Assembly (NCBI RefSeq): GCF_030929615.1
Contig: NZ_JAVFVU010000047.1
Coordinates: 1 to 51,012 of the forward strand
Source: Dyadobacter sp. LHD-138
GTDB taxonomy: Bacteria > Bacteroidota > Bacteroidia > Cytophagales > Spirosomataceae
Length of the DNA stretch: 51,012 bases
Direction: 5' to 3'
The translations under genes were made by a program, and so were the position numbers. This document shows positions 6,936 to 16,307 of this stretch, piece after piece. The notes beneath the pieces are model-generated. The model ran no database searches. It saw nothing but the letters and a program-made list of their open reading frames with translations, and had not been told where the DNA came from. Position 1 is the first letter of the stretch. The number at the start of each line of letters is the position of its first letter.

Positions 6936-8222
6936 TTAACTGACTTTCAATAACGCCTTGGCCTTATAGGTGTAAACCGTATACGGAAAAATAAAATGTG
7001 CCACAAACCAGGAAATCAGCGAAGCAATCACAATGGGAACAAACAAGATGTAATTGTCCGCTATGGCACATACCAGAAAAATCGAGGTAAGTGGCGCATG
7101 GATACTTCCGCTCAAAACTGCCGCCATACCGATCACAATGAAGTTAAGCGGAATAAGATCGAGCTGAAAAAAATAATTTAAGGTCAAAGCGGTGATTAGC
7201 CCTAAAAATGCCCCGATAAACAAACTGGGTGCAAATACGCCCCCGTCGCCGCCGGCACCGAGTGTAATGGAAGTCGCAATGGGTTTAAGCAACAACACCA
7301 CTACAAATGGCAAAAGCAGATAAATATTTTCAGGATGTGGGATAGAAGTCAGGTTTTTGATACCCGCATAACCTTCTCCATACAAACTTGGAAAAAAGAA
7401 AACCATCGTCGAAATAATCAGCGATCCTGCCAATATTTTGACGTAATCATTTCCCAAAGAGCCAAAAAACTTCTTGAAAAACAATACGCTTTTAGTCAGA
7501 AAAACGGAATTAAAACCGGCGAGAACGCCCAGCAAAATAAAATAGGGAAAGGCTTCCTTATGCCATCCGGTTATATCAAAAGTGAAAACCTTTTGGTAGA
7601 AAAAATATTTCGTCAGCAGGTAAGAAGTCAGGATTGCCGTGATCAGTGATGCCAGATGCGTCTTTTTTCTCCTTTTTGTAAAAACCTCAAAAGCAAACAT
7701 GAAACCGGCAATCGGGGCGTTGAACAATGCGGTCACCCCTGCGGCCAAACCTGCACAAACCAGATCCGTACGGTACTTATTCAAGTGATTGACCTTATGG
7801 CTGGACAACGCGCCAATGGATGCCGTTGCCACCACGGTTGAGACTTCAATACCCGTGGAACCTCCGAAAATAACCGTTAAAAATCCGTTGAAATAATGTG
7901 AGGGAATTTTATACGCAGGCAATGTTTTCCCGTCTTTTGTGATCGCATCCAACACCTCCTTGATCCCTTTATTAGGCTTGTTACGAAACAGAAAATGTCT
8001 TAAAATATGAATTGTGGTGAAACCGATCAGCGGCAATAAAAAAATCAAATACTTATTCTCCTTCAGCCGGTGTACAAAATCATGTTCGTAGTGTTCTGTG
8101 ATCACTTTCAGTGTGTCGGCAACCAAAGCTGAAAAAACACCGATCATTGCGGCGGCGCCCAACACAGCCATTGTCCTCCTGGCCTTTTTTAGCCGGTACG
8201 AAGACGGTGTACTTATAGTCAT
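6936..8222 (-). CDS. ClC-family chloride channel or anion/proton antiporter
   Basis: ClC proteins are homodimeric inner-membrane channels or H+-coupled anion exchangers. The 428 residues contain about ten hydrophobic segments and no C-terminal CBS domains. The third signature, GGDGGVFAPSLFIGAFLG, is well kept. The first two are changed: the GSGIP-like loop reads NKGIKE (84-89), and the GREGP loop reads GIEVS (124-128), retaining the gating Glu at about 126 but losing Arg, Gly and Pro. The filter serine equivalent appears to be Lys85. These changes leave transport mode and selectivity open. It follows the HPP gene by 45 bases in one operon. Confidence 0.88.
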   Translation of the reverse strand: MTISTPSSYRLKKARRTMAVLGAAAMIGVFSALVADTLKVITEHYEHDFVHRLKENKYLIFLLPLIGFTTIHILRHFLFRNKPNKGIKEVLDAITKDGKTLPAYKIPSHYFNGFLTVIFGGSTGIEVSTVVATASIGALSSHKVNHLNKYRTDLVCAGLAAGVTALFNAPIAGFMFAFEVFTKRRKKTHLASLITAILTSYLLTKYFFYQKVFTFDITGWHKEAFPYFILLGVLAGFNSVFLTKSVLFFKKFFGSLGNDYVKILAGSLIISTMVFFFPSLYGEGYAGIKNLTSIPHPENIYLLLPFVVVLLLKPIATSITLGAGGDGGVFAPSLFIGAFLGLITALTLNYFFQLDLIPLNFIVIGMAAVLSGSIHAPLTSIFLVCAIADNYILFVPIVIASLISWFVAHFIFPYTVYTYKAKALLKVS

Positions 8223-8267
8223 AAATCCTGAATCGTGTAAATCAAATTATTAAACTTTGCGGCGGGT

Positions 8268-8849
8268 CTATCTGTACTTGCGCTTCCAGATTTTGTACCA
8301 CAATTTATTTTTAGGATAGGTCCGGTGAGAAGTCATATTATTAACGACCAAAGCAACGAGCAACAATATCAGTACGCCGGACAAAACCGGACTTAATACG
8401 TAAAGATACCCAAGACTGGTAACTTTCTCCGAGCCGATGTTGGCAATGAGCGCCGTGGCCCCACCCGGTGGGTGCAGGGTTTTGGTCATTTGCATGGCTA
8501 CAATGGATAAAGAAACTGCAAAAGCGGAAGAAAGCCACACTTCGTTGGGAATGATATAATGCACGGTTACGCCTACGAAAGCGCAAATCACATGTCCCCC
8601 AACGAGATTTCTCGGCTGTGCAAGCGGACTGTTAACGATACCATAAATCAGCACCGACGATGCTCCAAATGAGCCGATCAAAAAAAGATTATCGGTGTGC
8701 GAGAAGTTCTCCTTGTTTAACAAACCAATTAAAGCGATACCCGCAAATGAGCCCAGAAAAGTCCAGAAGTGATCTTTAAAATCAATTAATGTTTCCTTGT
8801 AAATGACATAACGCGCCATCCTGGCGTGTTTTCTAAATCGTTTCCTCAA
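8268..8849 (-). CDS. HPP-family integral membrane protein
   Basis: HPP proteins are small inner-membrane proteins named after a conserved His-Pro-Pro; a chloroplast relative transports nitrite, but bacterial functions are mostly untested. The 193-residue protein has four to five membrane segments, the SPLAQPRNLVGGH motif at about 74-86 and LHPPGGATAL at about 125-134, both family signatures. Both ends are strongly basic, suggesting cytoplasmic termini. It is the first gene of the group HPP - ClC - GNAT - GNAT and has a good promoter upstream. Pairing with a ClC protein suggests a shared anion-related role, which is inference. Confidence 0.9.
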   Translation of the reverse strand: MRKRFRKHARMARYVIYKETLIDFKDHFWTFLGSFAGIALIGLLNKENFSHTDNLFLIGSFGASSVLIYGIVNSPLAQPRNLVGGHVICAFVGVTVHYIIPNEVWLSSAFAVSLSIVAMQMTKTLHPPGGATALIANIGSEKVTSLGYLYVLSPVLSGVLILLLVALVVNNMTSHRTYPKNKLWYKIWKRKYR

Positions 8850-8897
8850 AACTGATACAAATTATTTTGCAAAATGTATTAAATAGAACCCCGTTCT

Positions 8898-8928
8898 CAA
8901 AGTTATGGTTCGGCTTCGTTTCTGCAAA
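8898..8928 (-). promoter_or_regulatory. Bacteroidota-type promoter for the HPP-ClC operon
   Basis: Read on the minus strand, TTTG (8928-8925) is followed by 19 bases and then TAACTTTG (8905-8898), a full match to the -33/-7 consensus. The -7 box ends 48 bases before the HPP start codon. Confidence 0.75.
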
Positions 8929-9047
8929 ATTTTATAATCTGTCCGCCACATGTCCATAAGCTGAAATTTATTCTAAAAAGGTATCGTTTTTGTCAAACAT
9001 AAAGCGGATATTGGAAGCATAGAATTAGTCACCGTTTACCGTTTTGC

Positions 9048-11285
9048 ATGAATTACCTTGATGAGTTTAGAAAATTTATTTCCAGCCATTATCTCTACAC
9101 GGGCGTCAGGCTCACGTTGGGTGCCGTAATTCCATGTCTGATTTTCCATCATTACGGCATACTAAGTGATTTCATCGCATTTCCGCTAGGCACTTTGCTG
9201 ATCGGCACAACGGATAATCCGGGACCTCTTCACCGCAGGAGAAATTCGCTGATGATCGCCATCCTGACCTGTTTTCTTGTAGCCTGCGCAACCGGTTATC
9301 TGCGGCATATCCACTTCATTGCCTTCTTTGAAATTATTCTTTTCGGGATGTTTTTCTCGCTGGTCGGCGTGTATGGCAACCGGGCAAACAGCATCGGACT
9401 GATTGCACTGCTGGTTTTTGTTTTCAATGTCGATAACCACATGAGCGGTGATACGGTTTTGAAAAACGCCCTGATTTTCTCAGCGGGCGGCATCTGGTAC
9501 CTGATCCTTTTTCTTGTTCTTCAGACAATCCGCCCTTATAAGCTTATCCAGCAACTACTGGGGGAAAATTTTGTAGAGCTCGGTAAACTCCTTTCCGTTA
9601 AGGCCGGTTATTATTTTGCCAAACCCGACTACGACGAGTTATTCAACCAGATGATTCATCAGCAGGTTATTCTCCGCGAAAACCACGAAACATTACGGGA
9701 AATTTTGTTCAAAACCCGCCAGATTGTATCGGAATCTACCAATACCAGCCGTATTCTGATGCTGATGTTTCTGGATAGTGTCGATCTGATGGAGCGTATC
9801 ATCAATTCCCAGCAAAATTATTCCAACCTGCACCGCGCTTTTGACCACAGCAAAATCCTCCGGCTGTTTGGCACCTACATCACCTGGCTGGCGGCCGAAC
9901 TTCAGCATATCGGGCTGGCTGTACAAAGTGGTTTTCCATCCAAACCCAAACATGACCTGGATGAAGCTTTCAATAAATGTCAGCGGACTTTTGACAGTAT
10001 TCGGGAGAGAACGATGACGCATGATAATATCGAAGATTTTATCATGTTACGTCAGATTCTGAACAGCTTACAGGACATTACCGAACGTGTGAAAAAATTA
10101 CACCGGGCTACCAGATACGACTCAAATCTGGGCAATGAGTACAACCTGAACGTTGAGATCGATGATTTTACGACCAAACAGGAATATCATCCAAGAATTT
10201 TACTGGATAACCTCTCGCTAAAATCGAGTCATTTCCGGCATGCGCTTCGGGTCACGATCGGCTTAATCATTGGATTCCTGGTTTCCCTTTTCTTTAGTGT
10301 AGGCCACGGTTACTGGATTTTACTGACGATTGTCACCATCATGAAGCCTGCTTTCAGCATCACCAAACAGCGGAATCTTTATCGGATCGCCGGTACGATT
10401 GTGGGTGCGTTTGCTGGTTTCATGACGTTATATCTAATTAAGGATGATACTATTATCTTTGTCATCATGATGCTGGCGATGATTTCGGCATACAGTTTTC
10501 TTAAAATCAATTATTTCATTGCCTCCATCGGCATCACGCTGTATGTGCTGCTCTGGTTCAACTTTTTAAATCCTGAGCACATCACCGCGGTGTTGCAGGA
10601 CCGGGTTATCGATACCGTCATTGGATCGATTATCTCCTATTTTGTTTCGTCTTATGTCTTGCCCGTTTGGGAGCACACACAGATTAACCAGTACATGCGG
10701 GCGGCACTGGATGCAAACCGGAAGTATTTCGATAACGTTGCACTGAGCTTCACGGGGGCTTCGCTGGATATTCATGAACTTAAACTGCACAGAAAAGAAG
10801 CGATCATTGCGATGGCAAACCTGTCGGATAACTTTCAGCGGATGCTGTCCGAGCCTAAAAAGCAGCAGGTTAAAATGGAAGAACATCACCAGTTTGTAGC
10901 CACTAGCCACATGCTTACTTCCTACATCGCCTCGCTGTCGACCTATGCCCAAACCGTGGGGCAAACCTATTTTTCAGAAGAATTCAAGCCCATGGTCCGG
11001 CAGATAGACCGCCAGTTCGAGTCAGCTATGCAGGTGTTGGATAAAAAGGAAAACGCGGGATTGGAAGTTATAAAAGAATCCCTTCCTCAAAACCAGAAAC
11101 TTTTGCAGCTTTTGTCGGTCCGGAAGAAGGAAATCAAAGAAATGGGCATTGAAAAGTCTGCCCAGTCACCGGCCAGAAAAGCTTTGTCTGATTTTAAAAC
11201 CATCAACGGACTCTTCGAACTGATCAGCACGATTACCATTGATGAAATTAAGATTCTGCATAAGATTTCTGGCGGAAAGGCTTGA
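9048..11285 (+). CDS. FUSC-family inner-membrane protein (YccS/YhfK-like)
   Basis: FUSC proteins resemble the membrane half of aromatic-acid exporters (AaeB) and plant aluminium-activated transporters; the YccS branch has no proven substrate. The 745-residue protein shows two membrane blocks of about five to six helices (roughly residues 15-155 and 395-530). A soluble helical region separates them and a second follows at the C-terminus, the typical YccS architecture. The block FRHALRVTIGLIIGFLVSLF followed by GYWILLTIVTIMKPAF is the FUSC signature. It lies in plus orientation, tail to tail with the MFS gene without any spacer. Confidence 0.88.
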   Translation: MNYLDEFRKFISSHYLYTGVRLTLGAVIPCLIFHHYGILSDFIAFPLGTLLIGTTDNPGPLHRRRNSLMIAILTCFLVACATGYLRHIHFIAFFEIILFGMFFSLVGVYGNRANSIGLIALLVFVFNVDNHMSGDTVLKNALIFSAGGIWYLILFLVLQTIRPYKLIQQLLGENFVELGKLLSVKAGYYFAKPDYDELFNQMIHQQVILRENHETLREILFKTRQIVSESTNTSRILMLMFLDSVDLMERIINSQQNYSNLHRAFDHSKILRLFGTYITWLAAELQHIGLAVQSGFPSKPKHDLDEAFNKCQRTFDSIRERTMTHDNIEDFIMLRQILNSLQDITERVKKLHRATRYDSNLGNEYNLNVEIDDFTTKQEYHPRILLDNLSLKSSHFRHALRVTIGLIIGFLVSLFFSVGHGYWILLTIVTIMKPAFSITKQRNLYRIAGTIVGAFAGFMTLYLIKDDTIIFVIMMLAMISAYSFLKINYFIASIGITLYVLLWFNFLNPEHITAVLQDRVIDTVIGSIISYFVSSYVLPVWEHTQINQYMRAALDANRKYFDNVALSFTGASLDIHELKLHRKEAIIAMANLSDNFQRMLSEPKKQQVKMEEHHQFVATSHMLTSYIASLSTYAQTVGQTYFSEEFKPMVRQIDRQFESAMQVLDKKENAGLEVIKESLPQNQKLLQLLSVRKKEIKEMGIEKSAQSPARKALSDFKTINGLFELISTITIDEIKILHKISGGKA

Positions 11286-12464
11286 TTATGCCGGTTGCAA
11301 TTGCGCAATTTCTTCCTTGCTCCGTTTGGAGTGCAGCATCAATACCAGCGAAACCAGGACACCGCCGAAGGCCATACCCGCCCCCACCCATTCCGGCGCA
11401 TTATAACCCAAACCGGCCGCGATAGGCAAACCGCCAAGGTATGCGCCCAGGGCATTGCCAATATTGAAACTCGCCTGGCTTACAGAAGCAGCCAGCATCT
11501 CGGCACCTTTGGCCGTGTTGATCATCAGCATTTGCAGCGGAGAAAGCATCGCAAAAGCAACCGCTCCGGTAATAAATGTAGAGATCAGCGTCAGGATTTG
11601 ATTATGTGATACAAAATAAACCATGGTCAGTGACAGCACCATAGCCAGCAGCAAAGCGGCCGAGGTGTAAAGCGGTGAGAATTTATCTGCCAGCCTGCCT
11701 CCAATGAAATTGCCAACGACCATACCCAATCCTGCCAAAACCAGAATGTACATAATGGAATCTTCATGAAACCCGGCAACTTCTGTCAGCAAAGGCGCGA
11801 TGTAGCTATACCACGAAAAGAACCCGCCAGTCCCGATTGCAATGACCAACACGATCAGCCAGGCGTCAAGACGTGTAAAAAATTTCAGTTCACTCAGCAA
11901 ACCTTTTGTATTGGTCACTGAAAGCGCCGGCATCCACAATTTAATGCTTGTGGTTGTCAGCAAACCAATCACACCAACGATCATAAACGTGATACGCCAG
12001 CTGATATGGTGACCGATGAAAGTCCCCAGCGGGACACCGATCAGATTCGCAATCGTAAGTCCTGCAAACATCAAAGAAACCGATCTTGCTTCCTTTCCCT
12101 CGTCTGCGAGCCGGCCAGCTACAACAGCCCCAACGCCAAAAAAAGCTCCGTGAGGTAACCCCGAAAAGAAACGTGATATCAACAGCATTTCATAACTCGG
12201 CGCAAAAGCCGATAACGTATTGAAAACAGTAAAAAGACACATTAAGACCAGCAAGATGGTTTTTGGCGGTTTGCTCCCCGTAAATCCGATTAATAACGGT
12301 GCCCCAACCACCACACCCAGTGCATACGCCGACACCAGATGGCCAGCTTCCGGAATTGTTATTTGCAAGGATTTAGCGATATCGGGTAAAATACCCATGA
12401 TAACGAATTCCGTCATCCCTATACCAAAACCGCCAAGGGTCAATGTCAAAATACTCTTTTTCAT
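11286..12464 (-). CDS. AraJ-like MFS efflux transporter (DHA1 family)
   Basis: DHA1 drug:H+ antiporters expel sugars or toxic compounds across the inner membrane. The 392-residue protein has twelve hydrophobic segments. The start GGFGIGMTEFVIMGILPDIA is the AraJ/YdhP signature, and the cytoplasmic loop 2-3 plus helix 4-5 region (SRFFSGLPHGAFFGVGAVVAGRLA) matches the same branch. The substrate cannot be predicted. Its stop codon directly abuts that of the FUSC gene (11285/11286), so the two transcripts must overlap beyond their stops. A possible regulator-binding palindrome lies about 190 bp upstream, at 12653-12670. Confidence 0.92.
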   Translation of the reverse strand: MKKSILTLTLGGFGIGMTEFVIMGILPDIAKSLQITIPEAGHLVSAYALGVVVGAPLLIGFTGSKPPKTILLVLMCLFTVFNTLSAFAPSYEMLLISRFFSGLPHGAFFGVGAVVAGRLADEGKEARSVSLMFAGLTIANLIGVPLGTFIGHHISWRITFMIVGVIGLLTTTSIKLWMPALSVTNTKGLLSELKFFTRLDAWLIVLVIAIGTGGFFSWYSYIAPLLTEVAGFHEDSIMYILVLAGLGMVVGNFIGGRLADKFSPLYTSAALLLAMVLSLTMVYFVSHNQILTLISTFITGAVAFAMLSPLQMLMINTAKGAEMLAASVSQASFNIGNALGAYLGGLPIAAGLGYNAPEWVGAGMAFGGVLVSLVLMLHSKRSKEEIAQLQPA

Positions 12465-12888
12465 TTCAATCTTCGATTACAAATAGATCACCAATCTTGG
12501 TTTTGTTAAAATAAACCAGTTCGTCACCTCGATCGCATATTCTGATTCGATCAAAGCATTTCATAACATCTGCGGCATAAACGTTTTCACTCAATTTGTA
12601 ACGCATCAGGTTAAAAATGTGTTCAATTTGAAAAATTGAGGCAATTCTCTAAGTTTAAATTCATTTAAACATTTGAAGAACAGAAAGGATTTATCTGATC
12701 CGGCGAACGGATAACACAAAAAAGTGTTGGTGAACGATCGAAAAACCGGCGTTAAATTTGTTTCTAAAAATTGGAAAAATATAACTTTATACTAATTAGT
12801 GAATGAATCCCGACGAAGATTATGCCGCGGCGCCGATTTGTCTTACTTTTGAAAAAAAATTCATTAACAATTGTAAAAAATCGAAAGC
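12465..12888. other. 424-bp divergent intergenic region with a perfect 8-2-8 palindrome
   Basis: No convincing gene is seen in this AT-rich divergent spacer between the MFS gene and ywbE. It holds a perfect inverted repeat at 12653-12670 (GTTTAAAT-TC-ATTTAAAC), the size of a site for a dimeric regulator, and a weaker hairpin near 12622-12640. The ywbE -7 box is at 12844-12851. No regulator gene sits beside it. Confidence 0.5.
12844..12851 (+). promoter_or_regulatory. candidate -7 box for ywbE-eamA
   Basis: TACTTTTG fits TAnnTTTG and ends 37 bases before the ywbE start. No clear TTG is found at the usual distance upstream, so this is a half-supported promoter. Confidence 0.45.
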
Positions 12889-13089
12889 ATGAACGAATTA
12901 TCGGGCACAGAACGGAGAAATATTAATCCGGGACTTTCCGTTTCTATTGTTTTAAAACAGGACCAACGTACTGGTAAATTGACAAAAGGCATAGTAAAAG
13001 ACATCCTGACGAGTGCGCCAAAACATACACACGGCATCAAAGTGAGACTGGTTACCGGTGAAGTGGGCCGCGTAAAAATGATCGGATAA
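12889..13089 (+). CDS. ywbE: YwbE-family small protein (DUF2196)
   Basis: A 66-residue protein matching the YwbE family almost end to end: R-R-x-I-x-P-G-x-x-V-x-I-V-L-K-Q-D-Q-R-T-G-K-L-T-x-G, then VKDILT, HGIKVRL and GxVGRV. The fold is predicted to be a small beta-barrel of the SH3/KOW kind, and the biochemical role is unknown. It is followed 12 bases later by an EamA transporter gene and is probably co-transcribed with it. Small size and strong conservation make it a real gene. Confidence 0.93.
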   Translation: MNELSGTERRNINPGLSVSIVLKQDQRTGKLTKGIVKDILTSAPKHTHGIKVRLVTGEVGRVKMIG

Positions 13090-13101
13090 CAGATAACGCC
13101 C

Positions 13102-13962
13102 ATGATATTTAATCCTCGAATCAGCTTACTTATAGGTGTCATTGCTATCAGTATTTTCCCGGTACTTGTCAAATGGGCTCCCGTTTCGGGTATTTCTTCT
13201 GCATTTTACCGGATGGCTATTGCGGTGGTTTTTCTGCTGCCCTATGTTTTACTCAAAAAACAACTGCAAAAACCGGAGCGCTCGTTGTGGTTCCTGATTT
13301 TTATATGCGGGATCTTATTTGGGAGTGATATTGCCATCTGGAATCTTTCGATCCATTATTCAAATGCTACGCAAGCAACTTTACTGACCAATTTATCTCC
13401 CGTCTGGGTCGGTATCGGGTCGGCCGTTTTCCTGAATGACCATCCGGGCAGACACTTTTGGATTGGAACCATCGTGGCGCTCGCCGGCATGGTCATCCTG
13501 ATGGGACTGGATACGTTTACCCAAATGAAATTTGACAAAGGATTTCTGATGGCCGTCATGTCCGGCCTGCTGTATGCAAGCTATATGATTGTCAGTAAAA
13601 GGGCTCTTAACCGGATGAATATTGTCAGTTTTATGACGTACAGTATGATCGTTTCGAGCCTATATCTTTTCATCGTCTGCCTTGTGATGCAAGAACCGCT
13701 ATGGAATTTCACGCCAACCATTTGGGGCGTATTGAGCATTCAGGGATTGATCTGTCAGCTGCTTGGCTGGCTTACGATCAGTTATGCCGTTCAAAAACTC
13801 GACGCCCAACGGGTTTCTTTAAGTCTGCTGAGCCAGTCGATTGTAACCGGGCTCCTGGCCTGGATTTTTATTAACGAAAAGGTTTCCTTCCAGATGATCG
13901 TTGGCGGCATCATCATTCTGATCGGTATCGGAATTACTTTTATGAAGAAAAAAAGTCTTTAA
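13102..13962 (+). CDS. EamA-family (drug/metabolite superfamily) exporter
   Basis: EamA/DMT proteins are ten-helix inner-membrane permeases, often exporters of amino acids or metabolites. The 286-residue protein shows two tandem five-helix repeats: the first ends near residue 135 with HFWIGTIVALAGMVILMG, the second near 280 with VGGIIILIGIGITFM. Each carries the EamA-type 'E/N-x-x-G-x-x-I-x-x-G' ending. The substrate is not predictable. It probably shares a transcript with ywbE. It is followed by about 100 bp without a clear terminator before the next plus-strand gene. Confidence 0.93.
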   Translation: MIFNPRISLLIGVIAISIFPVLVKWAPVSGISSAFYRMAIAVVFLLPYVLLKKQLQKPERSLWFLIFICGILFGSDIAIWNLSIHYSNATQATLLTNLSPVWVGIGSAVFLNDHPGRHFWIGTIVALAGMVILMGLDTFTQMKFDKGFLMAVMSGLLYASYMIVSKRALNRMNIVSFMTYSMIVSSLYLFIVCLVMQEPLWNFTPTIWGVLSIQGLICQLLGWLTISYAVQKLDAQRVSLSLLSQSIVTGLLAWIFINEKVSFQMIVGGIIILIGIGITFMKKKSL

Positions 13963-14066
13963 AAGTCGTTTCATTTCTACCAGAGCGCTGTAAACGAGTA
14001 TATTCCAGAATAAGCGTCTTTATTACATTTATTCCTTTTTGTCATAAAAAATCTAACAGACGCCTA

Positions 14067-16211
14067 ATGAAAAGCAATTCGTTGCATTATCTGGCTTATT
14101 TTCTGCTGTGGAGCACGTCACTTTTTGCACAAAAAGCTGCAAAAATGCCGGTAGCAATTCAACAAACCGATACCACATCCTGGTGGAAAAGGAATAATCT
14201 ACGCGTCATCCAGACCAATTTACCAGCTTATGAAGCGGCAACGCTTGATCCCGATTCCCTGCTAAAAGACCTTGAAAATTTTTCAGCCAATACCCTGCTG
14301 ATCAACGCGGGCGGCATTATGGCTTTTTATCCTTCTGACCTGGATTTCCACTACCGGAATCCGTTTCTGAAAAACAATAATATGCTGGCGGATGTGGTCA
14401 GAAAATGTCACGAAAAAGGCATCCGCGTGATCGTTCGTTTTGATTTCAGCAGGGTCCAGGAAAGTATTTTCAAGGCACATCCCGACTGGTGTTATATTTC
14501 CCCGAATGGTGAAAGAATTATCAATACCGACATGTATGTGGTTTCCATAAACGCACCTTATGTACAGGATAGGGCTTTCAGGATCATCGAGGAAGTTATT
14601 GATAAATTCCCGATCGATGGTGTTTTTTTAAACATGCCGGGTTATCAGGTCAACAACCCCTATGAAGGAAAATACCATGGAATTGACCAGAACGAATATG
14701 ACAAAAAGCGCTTTGCCGAATACAGTAATGGTTTGGCATTACCGACCGAAGAGAATAAGGCAGATCCCTTATTTCAAAAATACCTGGAATTTAAAAAATT
14801 CACCATTGAAGACTGGTCGCACCGGCTTAACACGCTGATCAAAAGTAAAAACAGCAAAATTGCGATTTGTACCTACATGGACAAATATGTCGATATCATC
14901 CGCCACGAGTCTCAAAGCAGCACAGTCTTGCCATATTGGCCTTACACGGCCTCTGATAATGTCACGAATGCCGTTAACTCCTACCCCAACCACGTGGTCA
15001 GCAACAGCAGCATCCAGCAGATTTCTTTCCAGTCGCGCTACAATGCCGTAGAGCCGGAAGAAGTTCGGATCCGTTTGTATGAAAACATCGCCAACGGCTC
15101 CGGACTCGATATCAGCATGATGGGCGATATGCGCGGTTATGAAGACGAGCGAAATTATGACGTGATAAAAGAGATTTATGCGCACCACAAGAAGCATGAG
15201 CCCTATTTCGGAAAATATAAGTCTGTTGCAAAAATTGCGGTGATAGCACCTGGCTCATGGCCAAGCGGTCCAACGATGCAGGAATACCGAGGTATTTTGC
15301 TGATGTTGAAAGAATCACATATTCCCTTTGATATCATTGAAGACGCGCAGATCGCTAATCTGGAAGCAAAAGTAAAAAATTACCGCGTGATCATTTTGCC
15401 CGAAATTACGTATCTGAGCAAGGAATCGCTGCGCGTTCTCAAAGACGCCGTGAAACAGGGAACCAACCTGATCGCCACCAACAAAGCTCTTTTTGACACC
15501 CCTGAAACTTTGCTTGATTTGTTCGGAGCAAAAATGGTGACTAGTGAAAATGAAGGAAGCGGAAATTATTTACAACCTGATAACAAATCGGTTTTCAAGC
15601 GTTTCTCAAAACAGAAAATGCTTTTCTGGAAATTCAATCTGGGGCTTTATGATTTCAAGGCGGCTGACCAAACGTTTCTGCCGATTTTATCCAAAGGAAG
15701 ACCGGGACCACCGGAAATTATCGGAGGCCACGAGCCGACTGGCTATTTCGCAATGGGCATCAAAAATCACCCTAAAAGCAAGGCTGTTCTCCTACCCATT
15801 AATCTCGGACGACTTTATTACATGCATGGTTATCAGGAACATAAAAATATTCTTCTCGACCTTATTGATTACATCTATCCGGACGCAAACAAAATGGTGC
15901 AAACCAACGCACCGGCCAGGGTGGAGATAATTCTTCAAAAATATACGAAGAACACCGGGCAGCGAAGCACGTCAGCCAATGAAAACGGTATGATCATGCA
16001 CCTGATTAACCTGACTGGTTTCAGCGGAAATACTTACTTCCCGCCGCTTCCGATGCAGCAGCTTAAATTCAGGATACAGTCCGATTTCAAACCATCCAAA
16101 GTGTTTTCCATGGTTAATGAACGCCCGGTAAACTTCACCTGGAAGGATGGTTTTCTGGAATTTAAAGTGGATCAACTGGAAGCCTTCGCGAGTATTGTTA
16201 TCGATAAATAA
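14067..16211 (+). CDS. secreted glycoside hydrolase-like protein with a GATase-like domain
   Basis: The 714-residue protein begins with a Sec signal peptide (cleavage near LFAQ, residue 22). Residues about 45-350 look like a TIM-barrel of the 'hypothetical glycosyl hydrolase 6' type: NTLLINAGGIMAFYPSDL, GIRVIVRFDFSRVQ, HPDWCYISPNGE, DGVFLNMPGYQ. Residues about 390-500 resemble the beta-galactosidase trimerisation/class I amidotransferase-like domain (KIAVIAPGSWPSGPT, YRVIILPEITYLS). A C-terminal beta domain follows. Substrate and catalytic acids cannot be assigned from sequence alone. It stands alone, not in a SusCD locus. The periplasm or cell surface is the expected site. Confidence 0.75.
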   Translation: MKSNSLHYLAYFLLWSTSLFAQKAAKMPVAIQQTDTTSWWKRNNLRVIQTNLPAYEAATLDPDSLLKDLENFSANTLLINAGGIMAFYPSDLDFHYRNPFLKNNNMLADVVRKCHEKGIRVIVRFDFSRVQESIFKAHPDWCYISPNGERIINTDMYVVSINAPYVQDRAFRIIEEVIDKFPIDGVFLNMPGYQVNNPYEGKYHGIDQNEYDKKRFAEYSNGLALPTEENKADPLFQKYLEFKKFTIEDWSHRLNTLIKSKNSKIAICTYMDKYVDIIRHESQSSTVLPYWPYTASDNVTNAVNSYPNHVVSNSSIQQISFQSRYNAVEPEEVRIRLYENIANGSGLDISMMGDMRGYEDERNYDVIKEIYAHHKKHEPYFGKYKSVAKIAVIAPGSWPSGPTMQEYRGILLMLKESHIPFDIIEDAQIANLEAKVKNYRVIILPEITYLSKESLRVLKDAVKQGTNLIATNKALFDTPETLLDLFGAKMVTSENEGSGNYLQPDNKSVFKRFSKQKMLFWKFNLGLYDFKAADQTFLPILSKGRPGPPEIIGGHEPTGYFAMGIKNHPKSKAVLLPINLGRLYYMHGYQEHKNILLDLIDYIYPDANKMVQTNAPARVEIILQKYTKNTGQRSTSANENGMIMHLINLTGFSGNTYFPPLPMQQLKFRIQSDFKPSKVFSMVNERPVNFTWKDGFLEFKVDQLEAFASIVIDK

Positions 16212-16307
16212 CTTTTCAGAGCCAACGGAGGTAGATTACACGAGGTTTTGTCACATTCAAAGCCAGGTCGAAAAATATGTTTTGTACTTCGATAACGTAC
16301 GAAAAAA

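Noticed and set aside
6438..6953. 171-codon plus-strand frame over the GNAT gene
   Set aside because: The minus-strand frame carries clear GNAT motifs; this one has none.
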